Assembly (NCBI GenBank): GCA_002070605.1
Contig: MWDO01000012.1
Span: 1-58,909, forward strand
Source: Spirochaetes bacterium ADurb.Bin133
GTDB lineage: Bacteria; Spirochaetota; GWE2-31-10; MWDO01
DNA: 58,909 nucleotides
Direction of reading: 5' to 3'
Each line of letters starts with the position of its first letter. Within the stretch, counting starts at the first letter, position 1. A program made the position numbers and the translations under genes. Below the pieces are notes generated by a model. That model searched no databases. It had not been told where the DNA came from and was given only the letters and a program-made list of their open reading frames with translations. Below are positions 1-8,531 of the stretch, one piece after another.

Positions 1-1
1 T

Positions 2-448
2 TCAGGCTCTAATGTAGTTCTTGTGAAGTACGACTCCTCGGGAACTGCGCTATGGGCTAAGAGCGTAACTGCGGGGACGAATACATCGAGTTTTAGATCA
101 GTCGCTGTAGACAGTTCGGGTAACGTTTACGCGGCGGGGTATCAAGTCAGTACGGGAAGTTATACTTACGGCGCGGGAGTCAGCGTCGCGGGGAGTTCTG
201 CCTACAGATGTAATGTAGTTCTTGTGAAGTATAACTCTTCGGGAGCCGCGCTATGGGCTAAGAGCGTAACGTCGGGAACGAGCGGCGAATCGCAATTTAA
301 TTCTGTCGCAGTGGATAGTTCGGGCAACATTTACGCGGCGGGGTATCAAGTGGGAACGAGAAGTTATACTTACGGAGAGGGGGTTAGCGTCGCGGGGAGT
401 TCTACCTACTCCTATAATGTAGTTCTTGTGAAGTACGGCGCAACCTGA
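2..448 (+). CDS. Secreted SBBP-type beta-propeller repeat protein, C-terminal part
   Basis: The reading frame is open from the window edge, so the N terminus is missing and no start is assigned. The visible part holds two near-identical repeats of about 67 residues, each with the pattern NVVLVKY..SG.ALWAKSV, then VAVDSSGN[VI]YAAGYQ, then a Tyr-Gly rich stretch and VSVAGSS. The V.VDS.GN.Y..G pattern is that of SBBP (seven-bladed beta-propeller) repeats in secreted or surface proteins. The chain ends right after the third NVVLVKY with no anchor, so it is probably exported and free or noncovalently attached. No enzymatic motif is seen. The DNA repeats are nearly identical, which suggests recent duplication or ongoing repeat exchange. 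Repeat type is fairly secure; function is unknown. Confidence 0.75.
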   Translation, partial: SGSNVVLVKYDSSGTALWAKSVTAGTNTSSFRSVAVDSSGNVYAAGYQVSTGSYTYGAGVSVAGSSAYRCNVVLVKYNSSGAALWAKSVTSGTSGESQFNSVAVDSSGNIYAAGYQVGTRSYTYGEGVSVAGSSTYSYNVVLVKYGAT

Positions 449-480
449 AGGGGAACCGGGAGACATGCGGGGGCTTTGCC

Positions 481-520
481 GTCCGTTCATAATCGTCGCT
501 TTGCGCGATTATGAACGGAC
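481..520. terminator. Strong 15-bp hairpin after the repeat protein
   Basis: Perfect 15-bp inverted repeat (481-495 with 506-520) around a 10-nt loop, 32 bp after the stop of the repeat protein. It is followed by only a short A/T run, so it is either a weak intrinsic terminator or an mRNA-stabilising 3' hairpin. It argues against the longer start at 465 for the downstream cyclase. Confidence 0.55.
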
Positions 521-569
521 AAATTTTGGAGAGAGAAATGTTTTATGGAAATTAATAGGAGGCATTATA

Positions 570-1202
570 ATGGGAAAAGCGTTAAAATTTGAAAAAGAGA
601 TTAGCGCGATATATATTTTCTGCGATATCAGAGATTTTTCGAAAAAAATAAAAGAATCTTCAGACGAAATGAAAAAAATATTAGAAGTTTATTATAGTTT
701 AGCTTTAAAAGTATTTGGCAAATTTGGTTCTAAGACTAGGGAAGATGGTACTTTTAAAAAAATAGTAAAATTTATAGGCGACGGTTTCTTTTGTGTTAAT
801 GAATATACTGATAGGTTGGACTTAATTAATAGAAAAATGGATGAGTCTATTAAAGATATTTCGAACTTTGACAAAAAGTTTAAAGAGACTATTACTAATT
901 TGGGTTTATCAGAAATTAGTCTTCCAATTAATTTGGGATTTGGGATAAATTACGGTTTGTCGAGTAAAATAGATATAAATAAATATCATACAGAATATAT
1001 AGGAAATATTATTAATGTGTCTTCTAGATTATGCGATGCTGCAAAACCTTCGGGGATTATTATAAGGAAAACAGATGATATAGAAAATTTTATTAATGAG
1101 AAATCTCTCAAAGATTCATTTGAACATGATTATTGCGATATAAAAAATGGAGATAAAGTAGAAGTTTATATAGCTCGGGAAATTAATTTTAAAAATTTAT
1201 AA
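570..1202 (+). CDS. Stand-alone class III adenylate/guanylate cyclase domain protein
   Basis: A 210-residue protein that is essentially one class III nucleotidyl cyclase domain. Visible are the first metal-binding Asp in FCDIRDFS near residue 19, the second metal site in KFIGDGFF near residue 68 with the upstream Lys used for purine contact, and NVSSRL near residue 149 holding the Asn and transition-state Arg. The position seven before that Asn, usually Asp in adenylate cyclases and Cys in guanylate cyclases, is Glu. No receptor, HAMP or membrane segment is attached, so input must come from a partner or ion. The start is the ATG at 570, which has AGGAGG seven bases upstream; the earlier start would run through the hairpin at 481-520. 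Likely product is cAMP, but that is inference. Confidence 0.8.
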   Translation: MGKALKFEKEISAIYIFCDIRDFSKKIKESSDEMKKILEVYYSLALKVFGKFGSKTREDGTFKKIVKFIGDGFFCVNEYTDRLDLINRKMDESIKDISNFDKKFKETITNLGLSEISLPINLGFGINYGLSSKIDINKYHTEYIGNIINVSSRLCDAAKPSGIIIRKTDDIENFINEKSLKDSFEHDYCDIKNGDKVEVYIAREINFKNL

Positions 1203-1326
1203 TGGATATGATGGAAATTATTTTATAAATTAATGATAAGGAAAAATTAACTAGAAGATACTTTTAATTCGCGCGGTTGATAGAGAAAAGCGCTCGACCC
1301 CGCCGCGCGCTAGTCCGTCCGTGGAC

Positions 1327-1436
1327 GTCGGTCGGTTTTGGCGTTATTACCCATATGTGTCAAAACAAATTTGACACATATGGAGCTATATGCGTCGCGT
1401 CGCTCCCTGAGAGAAATTGACACATATGCGACGGGT
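1327..1436. repeat. CATATG-family repeat cluster 1
   Basis: Three CATATG cores at 1352, 1377 and 1423. The first two form a perfect 13-bp inverted repeat (1352-1364 with 1370-1382) around five bases, reading CATATGTGTCAAA and its complement. The second and third are spaced 46 bp and share the direct unit GACACATATGGAGC with an internal GGAGC/GCTCC hairpin. A degenerate end sequence GTCGGTCGGTTTTGG starts near 1327. Just left of it (about 1267-1330) is a GC-rich patch unlike its surroundings. Confidence 0.75.
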
Positions 1437-1447
1437 TAAACATTTTC

Positions 1448-1490
1448 AAATATTAAAAAAAACGCCGAAAAGGCGGTTTTTTTAATATTT
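1448..1490 (-). terminator. Intrinsic terminator of the flagellar operon
   Basis: Long stem with ACGCC paired to GGCGG around a GAAAA loop, extended by A-tract/T-tract pairing on both sides, so it works in either direction. It lies six bases beyond the last minus-strand gene of the flagellar operon and would end that transcript. Confidence 0.8.
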
Positions 1491-1495
1491 AATTT

Positions 1496-1837
1496 TTATC
1501 CTAAAATATCAATTTTTCTTCCGATTTTGGGGTCGGTTAATACATTTTTGCTTTGATTTTCATCTTGAGATTCTTCGTTTTCGCCGTCCGGTTGTTCTTC
1601 GTTTTTCTCTTTCTTGTTTTGCTCTTTAGATTTCTCTTCGTCTTTAATTTTTGAGAATTCCTCGTTAAGGTCTTTGGTTTCCGGGATCTCTTCCGAGTCT
1701 TTGATCCCTTGTTTGTGAATATCGCTATTGAGTATTTCTTGCTTTAATACTTCGTTTTCCTTCGTAAGAGCCTGTTGTTTACCGACTCTGTTAAGTTGTG
1801 AAAAAAGCGTTTGTAATTCCAGGGGATTAATAGACAT
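1496..1837 (-). CDS. Small acidic coiled-coil protein at the end of the flagellar operon
   Basis: 113 residues. The N terminus (about 1-35) is a predicted amphipathic helix with LFSQLNRV. The middle (40-95) is a highly charged Lys/Glu/Asn stretch, probably disordered, and the chain ends in a short hydrophobic motif IGRKIDILG. No enzymatic motif. It is the last gene of the minus-strand flagellar block, 11 bp after fapA and just before a strong terminator, so it is co-transcribed with flagellar genes. The charged linker between two short conserved ends suggests an adaptor or tether, but this is inference and I do not recognise a named family. Confidence 0.6.
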   Translation of the reverse strand: MSINPLELQTLFSQLNRVGKQQALTKENEVLKQEILNSDIHKQGIKDSEEIPETKDLNEEFSKIKDEEKSKEQNKKEKNEEQPDGENEESQDENQSKNVLTDPKIGRKIDILG

Positions 1838-1848
1838 TACCTATTCCT

Positions 1849-3777
1849 CTAACGTTCCCTCTCTTCTTCTCTATACGGAGTAACGTTAACCTCCGAACCT
1901 TGTAGCGTGAAGAAGACTTTTTTATATTCGGTTTTAGTTTGAAGATAGGCGCTCTTTATATAGATCTTAACGCCCGGAAATGCAAGTTTTGACGCGATAA
2001 TTCTACCTTTTGTCTTTAAATTTGCTAAATATTCGTTTAGTTGATCGATTTCTTCTTGATTTTTTTTGATAATAGTCTTTAAATTGATCGATTCTTCGAC
2101 CAGTTTTTTGAATAATTCTTCCTTCTCAGGAGTTAGGTTTTTCATAACTTTTTTTTGATTTTCAAGATTGGTTAGGTTTTGTTGCAACGGCTCGAGTTCT
2201 TTGTACGCTTTGATTTTCTCCTCTTCAAGTTCGTTAAGCGTTTGTCTCTTTTTGGGGTCTATTCCTACTTCGCAAGTCGTCTCGGTTCCGGATACCGAAC
2301 CTATGGTTTTTGATTTGATCAATTCGCCCGCTCTCATCCGTCCGCCCACTATCGCCGCTCTTTTACCTACGACGGCTATCTCTTTTGTCGCGTCGATGTA
2401 CGAATGCATTACTCCGTCTTGAATGTACGCCCCCTCCGCCGCTTCGACTCTTGCATTTTCAACGAACTTTGCATAAATATTGCGTCCCGCTCTAATGAAG
2501 CCTTCATTTTTACCCATAACGCCTTGACTTATGATAATATCCCCTTCCGCGTCAAGTTCGCATTTTCCGACGCTTCCGTGTATCTCGATATTTCCGGCGG
2601 CTTTTACGCTAAATCCGTCTTCTACGTTGCCGTTTATTATAACGTTTCCGAGGAATAAGATATTGCCGACTTTTAAGTTGACGTCGCCGTTTACGGTATA
2701 TACCTCTTCTACGACAACTTTTCCGCCGTAGAGCAATACTTGTCCGTTTTTGTCGGCAATAATCTGTAGACCGTCTTCGGAAGCGTGAGTGTTTTTACCG
2801 GGATTTAACGAGCAGTCTTTACCGATTTTTTGAGGTATGAGTTTGCCGCTAATCGTTCTTCCCGGCTCCCCCTTGGTAGCCAGCTCTTTTACAGCCAATA
2901 TCTGACCGGCGACGACGTTCTGGACTATATTTAAGTTTTTAAAATCAACTCTACCGTCCTCTTCGACAAAATGAACTTCGTCCTTTGTATTGAAATTATA
3001 CACAATTTCCGCATCTTTACCGTTTTTGGGTTTAATCCCCTCGGCGATCAAAATTGGCTCGTTATAAATAGGGTAATCGATTATTCTGTTTAAAACGTCC
3101 TCTTTTATACCGACAACCGCATTGTTGCTCTTTAAAATGTTGCTTATTTCATCAATTTCCAGATCGTATCCGCCCGGTTTCGGCGGGGTTAGCACTAGAT
3201 AGGCTTTCATTTCGTCGGATGTTACCTGAACGCTTGCCGAAGAGTCGGCCGTAATGTTCAACGGCATCTCGCCGATTCTTGTATATTCTCCGCTTAGGTT
3301 TTTCAAAACTTTTTTTACCATTTCTCGGTCGAAATTTTGAACTCCTCTTGTTGAAATGATATTCAATATTTCCGATTCCGAAATCTTCTTGCCTTTGCCG
3401 ATCGGCGGAGTAACTTTTAATAAAACTCCTCTGCTTGTAACTCTCAAGAACGCTTCCGAGTCTTTATTTGTTATCTGGTTTTCTATATCGTAATCTGCGG
3501 CGTCGTCAAAGTTCATATTATCCGACATTAGATTCTGAAAAAGTTCGCTTTTTAAGTTGGATTTATAGACGTTTACGACAAAATCTTTTTTACCTAAACC
3601 AAAAACGCCTTTTGAGCCGAATTCTTTTATCTCATAGTCGAGTTCGCTTATATCTACGCCAAGTTCTGCGCTGGCTTTTGAAAGAGCTTCTTCCAGACTA
3701 GAGCCGGATATTTCGACGCTCGTCTGATTTAGCTCCTCTTCGATAAGTTTTTTTAGTATCTCTTTTAATTTTTGCAT
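1849..3777 (-). CDS. fapA: FapA/DUF342 polymer-like protein with N-terminal Jag_N domain
   Basis: 642 residues. Residues 1-70 match the Jag_N pattern (SLEEALSKASAELG followed by FGSKGVFGLGKK). The centre (about 100-500) is a FapA (DUF342) region with a right-handed beta-helix made of repeated Gly/Asn/Val turns such as NVIINGNVEDG and GNIEIHGSVG. Residues 530-600 form a coiled coil. FapA family proteins sit in flagellar loci and have been implicated in flagellar assembly or positioning in several bacteria; the molecular activity is not settled. Here it follows fliA by 13 bp. The Jag_N domain is shared with FlhF-type N termini and suggests a link to the membrane or to RNA-binding Jag-like proteins. 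Confidence 0.88.
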   Translation of the reverse strand: MQKLKEILKKLIEEELNQTSVEISGSSLEEALSKASAELGVDISELDYEIKEFGSKGVFGLGKKDFVVNVYKSNLKSELFQNLMSDNMNFDDAADYDIENQITNKDSEAFLRVTSRGVLLKVTPPIGKGKKISESEILNIISTRGVQNFDREMVKKVLKNLSGEYTRIGEMPLNITADSSASVQVTSDEMKAYLVLTPPKPGGYDLEIDEISNILKSNNAVVGIKEDVLNRIIDYPIYNEPILIAEGIKPKNGKDAEIVYNFNTKDEVHFVEEDGRVDFKNLNIVQNVVAGQILAVKELATKGEPGRTISGKLIPQKIGKDCSLNPGKNTHASEDGLQIIADKNGQVLLYGGKVVVEEVYTVNGDVNLKVGNILFLGNVIINGNVEDGFSVKAAGNIEIHGSVGKCELDAEGDIIISQGVMGKNEGFIRAGRNIYAKFVENARVEAAEGAYIQDGVMHSYIDATKEIAVVGKRAAIVGGRMRAGELIKSKTIGSVSGTETTCEVGIDPKKRQTLNELEEEKIKAYKELEPLQQNLTNLENQKKVMKNLTPEKEELFKKLVEESINLKTIIKKNQEEIDQLNEYLANLKTKGRIIASKLAFPGVKIYIKSAYLQTKTEYKKVFFTLQGSEVNVTPYREEERER

Positions 3778-3790
3778 AAAAACTCTCTGC

Positions 3791-4582
3791 TTATAAGATT
3801 CCCTCTTTGATTTCAGCCAATTTTGCTTTTAGTCTGATGATTGCTTTCGTATGCAGTTGACTTACTCTCGATTCCGTTACGGCTAAAACTTCTCCTATTT
3901 CTTTTAAAGTAAGGTCTTCGTAATAATATAAAACTAAAACTTTTTTTTCTTTGTCGGGCAATTCGTTTATGGCGTTTACGATCAGTTGCTTGACCGAATC
4001 TCTTTCAACGGTAATATCCGGATTCATTTTTGAAGGACTTTCAATTGTGTCTAGTATAGAGATTTTATCGTTGTCGTCCCCCGTAAACCAAGGATCGCTT
4101 AGAGACATTACCGAAGTCGAGGATATTTTTGTTAGGGTCGAATAGAATTCTCTTATATCAAGCCCAAGTTCGTCTGCAATTTCCTGATCTGTGGCGAGTT
4201 TTCCCGTCGTCCCTTCGATTTTAACGATCGCCTGTTCAACCTCTTTAGCTTTAGTTCTGACCGATCTGGGCACCCAGTCGATCGATCTTAGTTCGTCGTA
4301 TATCGACCCTCTAATTCTGGTAACCGCGTAAGTTTTAAATTTGACGTTTTTCTGAAGATCAAACTTTTCGATAGCGTCCATCAGTCCGAATACTCCGAAT
4401 CCGACAAGATCGTCGTATTCAATATTGCCGGGTTTGCCCATAGCGACTTTGCCGGCAACGTATTTAACAAGCGGAGCGTATTTTTCTATAAGGAAATCCC
4501 TGAGTTTTATATCCTTGGTTTTTTTATATAAAATCCAAATATCGTCTTCATTCATATCTGATAATTTATTATTACTATTCAC
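3791..4582 (-). CDS. fliA: Flagellar sigma factor sigma-28 (FliA/WhiG family)
   Basis: 263 residues, normal length for the family. Region 2 is seen at about 25-100 (YAPLVKYVAGKVA, DLVGFGVFGLMDAIEKFD, FKTYAVTRIRGSIYDELR), then WVPRSVR of region 3, and region 4 with the HTH LTLKEIGEVLAVTESRVSQLHTKAI near the C terminus. It directs RNA polymerase to late flagellar promoters. Start is a GTG with GGGGGG upstream. It lies within the flagellar operon, as in other spirochaetes. No anti-sigma FlgM is visible in the window. Confidence 0.95.
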   Translation of the reverse strand: MNSNNKLSDMNEDDIWILYKKTKDIKLRDFLIEKYAPLVKYVAGKVAMGKPGNIEYDDLVGFGVFGLMDAIEKFDLQKNVKFKTYAVTRIRGSIYDELRSIDWVPRSVRTKAKEVEQAIVKIEGTTGKLATDQEIADELGLDIREFYSTLTKISSTSVMSLSDPWFTGDDNDKISILDTIESPSKMNPDITVERDSVKQLIVNAINELPDKEKKVLVLYYYEDLTLKEIGEVLAVTESRVSQLHTKAIIRLKAKLAEIKEGIL

Positions 4583-4604
4583 AGCTATCCCCCCAAGAAA
4601 AATA

Positions 4605-5660
4605 TTAATCCGTTTGTATTAACAAAAATAACAAAACTAACACGACGGCAATTAGAATTATTCCAATAATCCAAAAGTTTTTAGAAAAGAAATTACCCTT
4701 TTGAGCGCGTTCCGGAGCGTCAATCTCCTCTTTTGCCGCCGTTCTAACTTTGACGTTCTCCCCGTAAAATGCGACGCCGTAAATACCCGGTCCAAACCGT
4801 ACCTTTACGCGTATGCCTCCGTCCGTAACTACCAAATCTTCGAGTTCGGCGTAAATTATTTGAGGTTCGTACTCGTCAAAGCTAGTCGTTCCCGATAAGA
4901 GATTGTTTATATAAGACGCTACGGCTCTATCGTCCGTGATCTTTACGGCTATCGTCTGTCCCGGCTTTAGTTCGCTAATAGGCGTTCCCTCGACCGGAGA
5001 TATATCTAATTCGATTTTGATAGTCAGAATTTGGTTTTTTTCTAGTTCTATCTTCTCTTTTTCAGTTTTTTTATTTTCAGAAGTTCCGGTTTTATCGTCG
5101 TCGGGGATTTTATCCCCTTTATTCATCTCAAAAGCGTCGGTTTTATTAACCTTTATTTTGATAGCGGTATTTACGTCTCCGACGACGCCTATAATAATCT
5201 CCGTCAAAAAATTTTTTAGAGATTGTTCGTCAATCTCTTTGTTTTTTGATAATCTTTCAAAAAAATGAACCGATTTGGAATTAATTAGTCCCGTATAAAA
5301 ATTATTCTGGAGATTGAGATTGATACCGCGAGATTTTTCATAATTTAATAAATCTTCCTGATACTCTTTCCAGCGTTTTTCAAAATCAAACTCAATCGCC
5401 GATTTGTCGTTATCTCTGATTACCGCGTTTACCTTTTCTATCGACTTGTTTTTAACGTCGTAAAAGAAAATAAAAGCTCCGTAGATTTTATTTGTCTGAG
5501 CTATAAACTTTCCTCTGATAACGTAAATATTTTTTTCAACAGAGCTGATTATCTTTACGGCTCCTTCAACGTCGTCGCCGGTAAATTTCAACATCAGTTT
5601 AGCCAGATCAAAATCGCATCCCGTTTCGCTTTGAAGTTGTAATATTTTCTGATCCGACAT
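4605..5660 (-). CDS. Membrane-anchored protein of the spirochaete flagellar operon, UBA-like N terminus
   Basis: 351 residues, function unknown. Residues 1-40 (LQSETGCDFDLAKLMLKF.GDDVEGAVKII) resemble a UBA-like three-helix fold such as the N terminus of EF-Ts. The middle has no recognised enzyme motif; residues about 185-215 are Lys/Glu rich. Residues about 320-348 form one C-terminal transmembrane helix, so most of the protein should face the cytoplasm. It lies between the next membrane protein and fliA, 14-22 bp apart from each. Position in the operon suggests a role in flagellar regulation or in tethering FlhF/FlhG or FliA at the membrane; this is inference. Confidence 0.65.
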   Translation of the reverse strand: MSDQKILQLQSETGCDFDLAKLMLKFTGDDVEGAVKIISSVEKNIYVIRGKFIAQTNKIYGAFIFFYDVKNKSIEKVNAVIRDNDKSAIEFDFEKRWKEYQEDLLNYEKSRGINLNLQNNFYTGLINSKSVHFFERLSKNKEIDEQSLKNFLTEIIIGVVGDVNTAIKIKVNKTDAFEMNKGDKIPDDDKTGTSENKKTEKEKIELEKNQILTIKIELDISPVEGTPISELKPGQTIAVKITDDRAVASYINNLLSGTTSFDEYEPQIIYAELEDLVVTDGGIRVKVRFGPGIYGVAFYGENVKVRTAAKEEIDAPERAQKGNFFSKNFWIIGIILIAVVLVLLFLLIQTD

Positions 5661-5674
5661 AATCTATCCTTATT

Positions 5675-6280
5675 TTATGAGTTATCCCGTTTTATCATTG
5701 TTTGAACGGCTCTCGCCAGCTCTTCATTTGTCGCTTCATATCCCAATTTTTCTTTGAGGGTCGCAGAGTTATCGAAATCGTTATTATAGCTATATTCGTC
5801 TTTGGCGTCCATAGAGCTTGTCGAATCGTCGAGAGCCGTTATATCTTCAACGTCGTCGATTTTTTCGTCAAGATCCGAGAATTTGTCTGAATAAAAAAAG
5901 TTTTGATTTTCGCCGCCGTTAGCGTCGCTTTTATTTTCATAGTCGGAAGTTTCATTTTCTCCCGCAATTTCCGTAGAGCCGCTTTTATCGTCGTTGTAAT
6001 TGTTATAATCAAACGGATCGACTTTTTCGTCGATCGATATATCTACATTTTCGCCTTTGGCGTCGGCGTCGCCGTCCGAGCCCTCTTCGGAGGCGGATAA
6101 ATCTATTTTTAATACGTTTTTTAACAATAAAACGGCGCCGAATAAAAATCCAAAAACAGCCGCGCCGCTAAATAGAGATCTGGTAAAAATAACAAAAAAA
6201 GAGTTCCCTTGCGCTAAATTTATTAAGAAGAAGAGAATAAAAAAAACCGCCCCGGCGATAGATGGAATTTTAAAATTCAT
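5675..6280 (-). CDS. Small membrane protein with long acidic cytoplasmic tail
   Basis: 201 residues. Two hydrophobic helices (about 5-24 and 34-54) form a hairpin at the N terminus. The remainder is a strongly acidic Asp/Asn/Ser-rich tail, ending in a short helical motif (GYEATNEELARAVQTMIKRD) that looks conserved and could bind a partner. No catalytic motif. It sits between flhG and the UBA-like membrane protein. Together with its neighbour it may form a membrane platform for the FlhF/FlhG pole-marking system, but nothing in the sequence proves it. Confidence 0.6.
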   Translation of the reverse strand: MNFKIPSIAGAVFFILFFLINLAQGNSFFVIFTRSLFSGAAVFGFLFGAVLLLKNVLKIDLSASEEGSDGDADAKGENVDISIDEKVDPFDYNNYNDDKSGSTEIAGENETSDYENKSDANGGENQNFFYSDKFSDLDEKIDDVEDITALDDSTSSMDAKDEYSYNNDFDNSATLKEKLGYEATNEELARAVQTMIKRDNS

Positions 6281-6348
6281 AACTCTACCATAAATTAATA
6301 TACAAACTAGCAGTATAATCTATTAATTCTATATTTGCAAACAAAAAA

Positions 6349-7212
6349 TTATTTAGAACCTAACAATTTTAGAAAAAAATTCTTCAAACCTCCGCCTTCC
6401 TTAAACTCTATCCCTTCCAATCTTGATACGATATGTTTTATACTAATCGACGCTTTGCTTGTCGGGTCCAAAACTAAAAACGGCGTCTGTTTTCTTACGC
6501 TTTGAGGCACGATCAAGTCTTCGTAAACCATTCCGAGATTATCTACTTTGATGTTTAAGAACTGACCGGCAATATTGATGACCCTTTCGGCTACCTTTCT
6601 CCCTTCCGATATGCTAACGACTCTGTTTACGACCAGTTTAAGCTCCAAAGCGGGATTGCTTATCTCCGTAGCGATGATCTTTATGATACCGTATGCGTCG
6701 GTAATCGCCGTCGGTTCGGGCGTCGTTACGATTATCGATTCGTCGGACGCTACGATAAACGAGAGAACGTTCTGACTGACCCCCGCGCCGGTATCTATTA
6801 TCAAAACGTCGGCGTATGAAAGAGTATCCATCTCCTCTATCAAAAAATGCCGCTCCTCGTCGTTGAGATTTGCGATTTTGGAGAAGCCCGACGCTCCGGC
6901 GACTATTTGTATGCCGTAGTTAGTGTCTATGATTATATCTCTCATAGTTTTTTGTCTCTTTATTAATTGGAAAAGGTTGTATTTCGGAATAATACCCAGG
7001 CATATATTAACGTTGGCAAGCCCCAAATCGGCGTCCATGACTATAACTTTTCTCCCCAGTTGCGCGTATGCGATGCCGAGGTTTACGGCAATGTTTGTTT
7101 TACCCACGCCGCCCTTACCGCTCGATACGGTGATAACCCGCGTTTTTTTTCTTTTGTCCGTATTTATATCTTTTTGCATCATCTTTCTTAAGTTTTCAGC
7201 CTGATCGTCCAT
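6349..7212 (-). CDS. flhG: MinD-like ATPase FlhG (FleN/YlxH), flagellar number regulator
   Basis: 287 residues. The deviant Walker A motif SSGKGGVGKTN is near residue 32, with MDADLGLANV and LIIDTGAGVS as the other nucleotide-site motifs. These define the ParA/MinD family, FlhG branch, which controls flagellar number and placement together with FlhF. The C terminus ends in an amphipathic helix (LKNFFLKLLGSK) that could bind membrane. I chose the ATG at 7212, which has GGAG six bases upstream, over the GTG at 7227. It follows flhF by 23 bp, the usual pairing. Confidence 0.93.
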   Translation of the reverse strand: MDDQAENLRKMMQKDINTDKRKKTRVITVSSGKGGVGKTNIAVNLGIAYAQLGRKVIVMDADLGLANVNICLGIIPKYNLFQLIKRQKTMRDIIIDTNYGIQIVAGASGFSKIANLNDEERHFLIEEMDTLSYADVLIIDTGAGVSQNVLSFIVASDESIIVTTPEPTAITDAYGIIKIIATEISNPALELKLVVNRVVSISEGRKVAERVINIAGQFLNIKVDNLGMVYEDLIVPQSVRKQTPFLVLDPTSKASISIKHIVSRLEGIEFKEGGGLKNFFLKLLGSK

Positions 7213-7235
7213 TTTGTCTCCTACCACATATAATT

Positions 7236-8438
7236 CTAATATTTAGCTAAAGAAAAAAATATTTCAGTTTCTAATCCCTTTATTTTTGATATAATGTTAA
7301 AAATATCCGCTTTCTCAATATCGTTCGGCACTTTTTGCCCGTCGGTATAGTACATTATCGCCTTCTTTTTATCTATGCAAGCATTAATTATCGCTCCGAT
7401 CGAGTCCGACTCGTCAATTTTGGTAATTATTACGTTTTTATAATCAAAAATATCAAAACTTTTAAAAATTCTCTCAACCTCTTTCTGTTTTGTATTAGCG
7501 CTAATCGTTAAAACAAATTCAAGAGCGCAATTTCTAAGATCCAATAACTGCTTCATTTTCAGAATATTAATCTCGTCCTTTTGACTTCTACCTGTCGTAT
7601 CGACTATGATCATATCGGCTTTTGATAGAGCGACTACTCTTTGCAACTCCATATTATCTTCTATATTCATCATTTTTACGTTCATAATCTCGGCGTATTT
7701 TTCAAGCTGAAACCGGGCTCCAAGTCTGTATCCGTCGATCGTAATTAGCTCGATATTTATCTTGTCTCTTATAGCGTTGGCGGCAATTTTCGCCACCGTC
7801 GTAGTTTTGCCGACGCCCGTAGGACCGACTAAGACAAGAACTTTTTTTACGTTATCTAGTTTAAAACCTCCGGAAATCTGAAGATCCTTTTTAATATATT
7901 CATAAACAAATTTATGAACTTCAGATTTGTCGTTAATCTTTGATAAAGGCAAACTTTTATTGATCTCTTCTATCAGTTCATTAATAAAATCGTCAAAAAA
8001 CTCATTTTCCTTAAGAATATCTTTAATTTCTTCTAAATTGGGGTGGATATTTTCCCCCTTGTTGAATTCTTTGTATTGAATAACTTTTTCAAGATTATTG
8101 AGTTTTTCCATCAATATGCTTAGCGAAATGGATTCTCCTTGAATGCTGTTTTTGACGCCCGAGTCGATAGGGGGTTTTGTCGCCGGAACGGTTTTTTCGG
8201 GAGTCCCGGCGCCTTTAAGGTTTGATTGCAGATAAGCAAAACCCTCTTTCGATTTTTTTAGATATTCGTCGTCGGAAATGCTAACCAGAACTTTGACGTA
8301 TCTCTTTTTACCGAACCCTAAAAATCCCCCTTCCGCGTGCTCGGTTCGTCTGATTATCATGGCTCTATCGCCGTATTTCTTTTTAATATCCATGATAGCT
8401 TCGTCGTAAGTTTTTGCGGTAACGTAGTCGTACTTCAT
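7236..8438 (-). CDS. flhF: Flagellar SRP-type GTPase FlhF
   Basis: 400 residues. An N-terminal B domain (MKYDYVTAKTYDEAIMDIKKKYG) is followed by a linker and an SRP-type GTPase core: P loop LVGPTGVGKTTTVAKIA near residue 205, IDGYRLGA, MIIVDTTGRSQ, and TKIDES. FlhF marks the site of flagellar assembly and acts with FlhG. The start has an eight-G ribosome binding site. It lies between flhA (93 bp upstream) and flhG. The central linker (90-150) is poorly conserved, as usual. Confidence 0.95.
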   Translation of the reverse strand: MKYDYVTAKTYDEAIMDIKKKYGDRAMIIRRTEHAEGGFLGFGKKRYVKVLVSISDDEYLKKSKEGFAYLQSNLKGAGTPEKTVPATKPPIDSGVKNSIQGESISLSILMEKLNNLEKVIQYKEFNKGENIHPNLEEIKDILKENEFFDDFINELIEEINKSLPLSKINDKSEVHKFVYEYIKKDLQISGGFKLDNVKKVLVLVGPTGVGKTTTVAKIAANAIRDKINIELITIDGYRLGARFQLEKYAEIMNVKMMNIEDNMELQRVVALSKADMIIVDTTGRSQKDEINILKMKQLLDLRNCALEFVLTISANTKQKEVERIFKSFDIFDYKNVIITKIDESDSIGAIINACIDKKKAIMYYTDGQKVPNDIEKADIFNIISKIKGLETEIFFSLAKY

Positions 8439-8531
8439 TTATATCCCCCCCCAACGTATCTTACTGCCGACCGTCTAATGTAATACTTTAAACTATTATT
8501 GTCAATAAACGGCTACGGTCAAAATTATATA

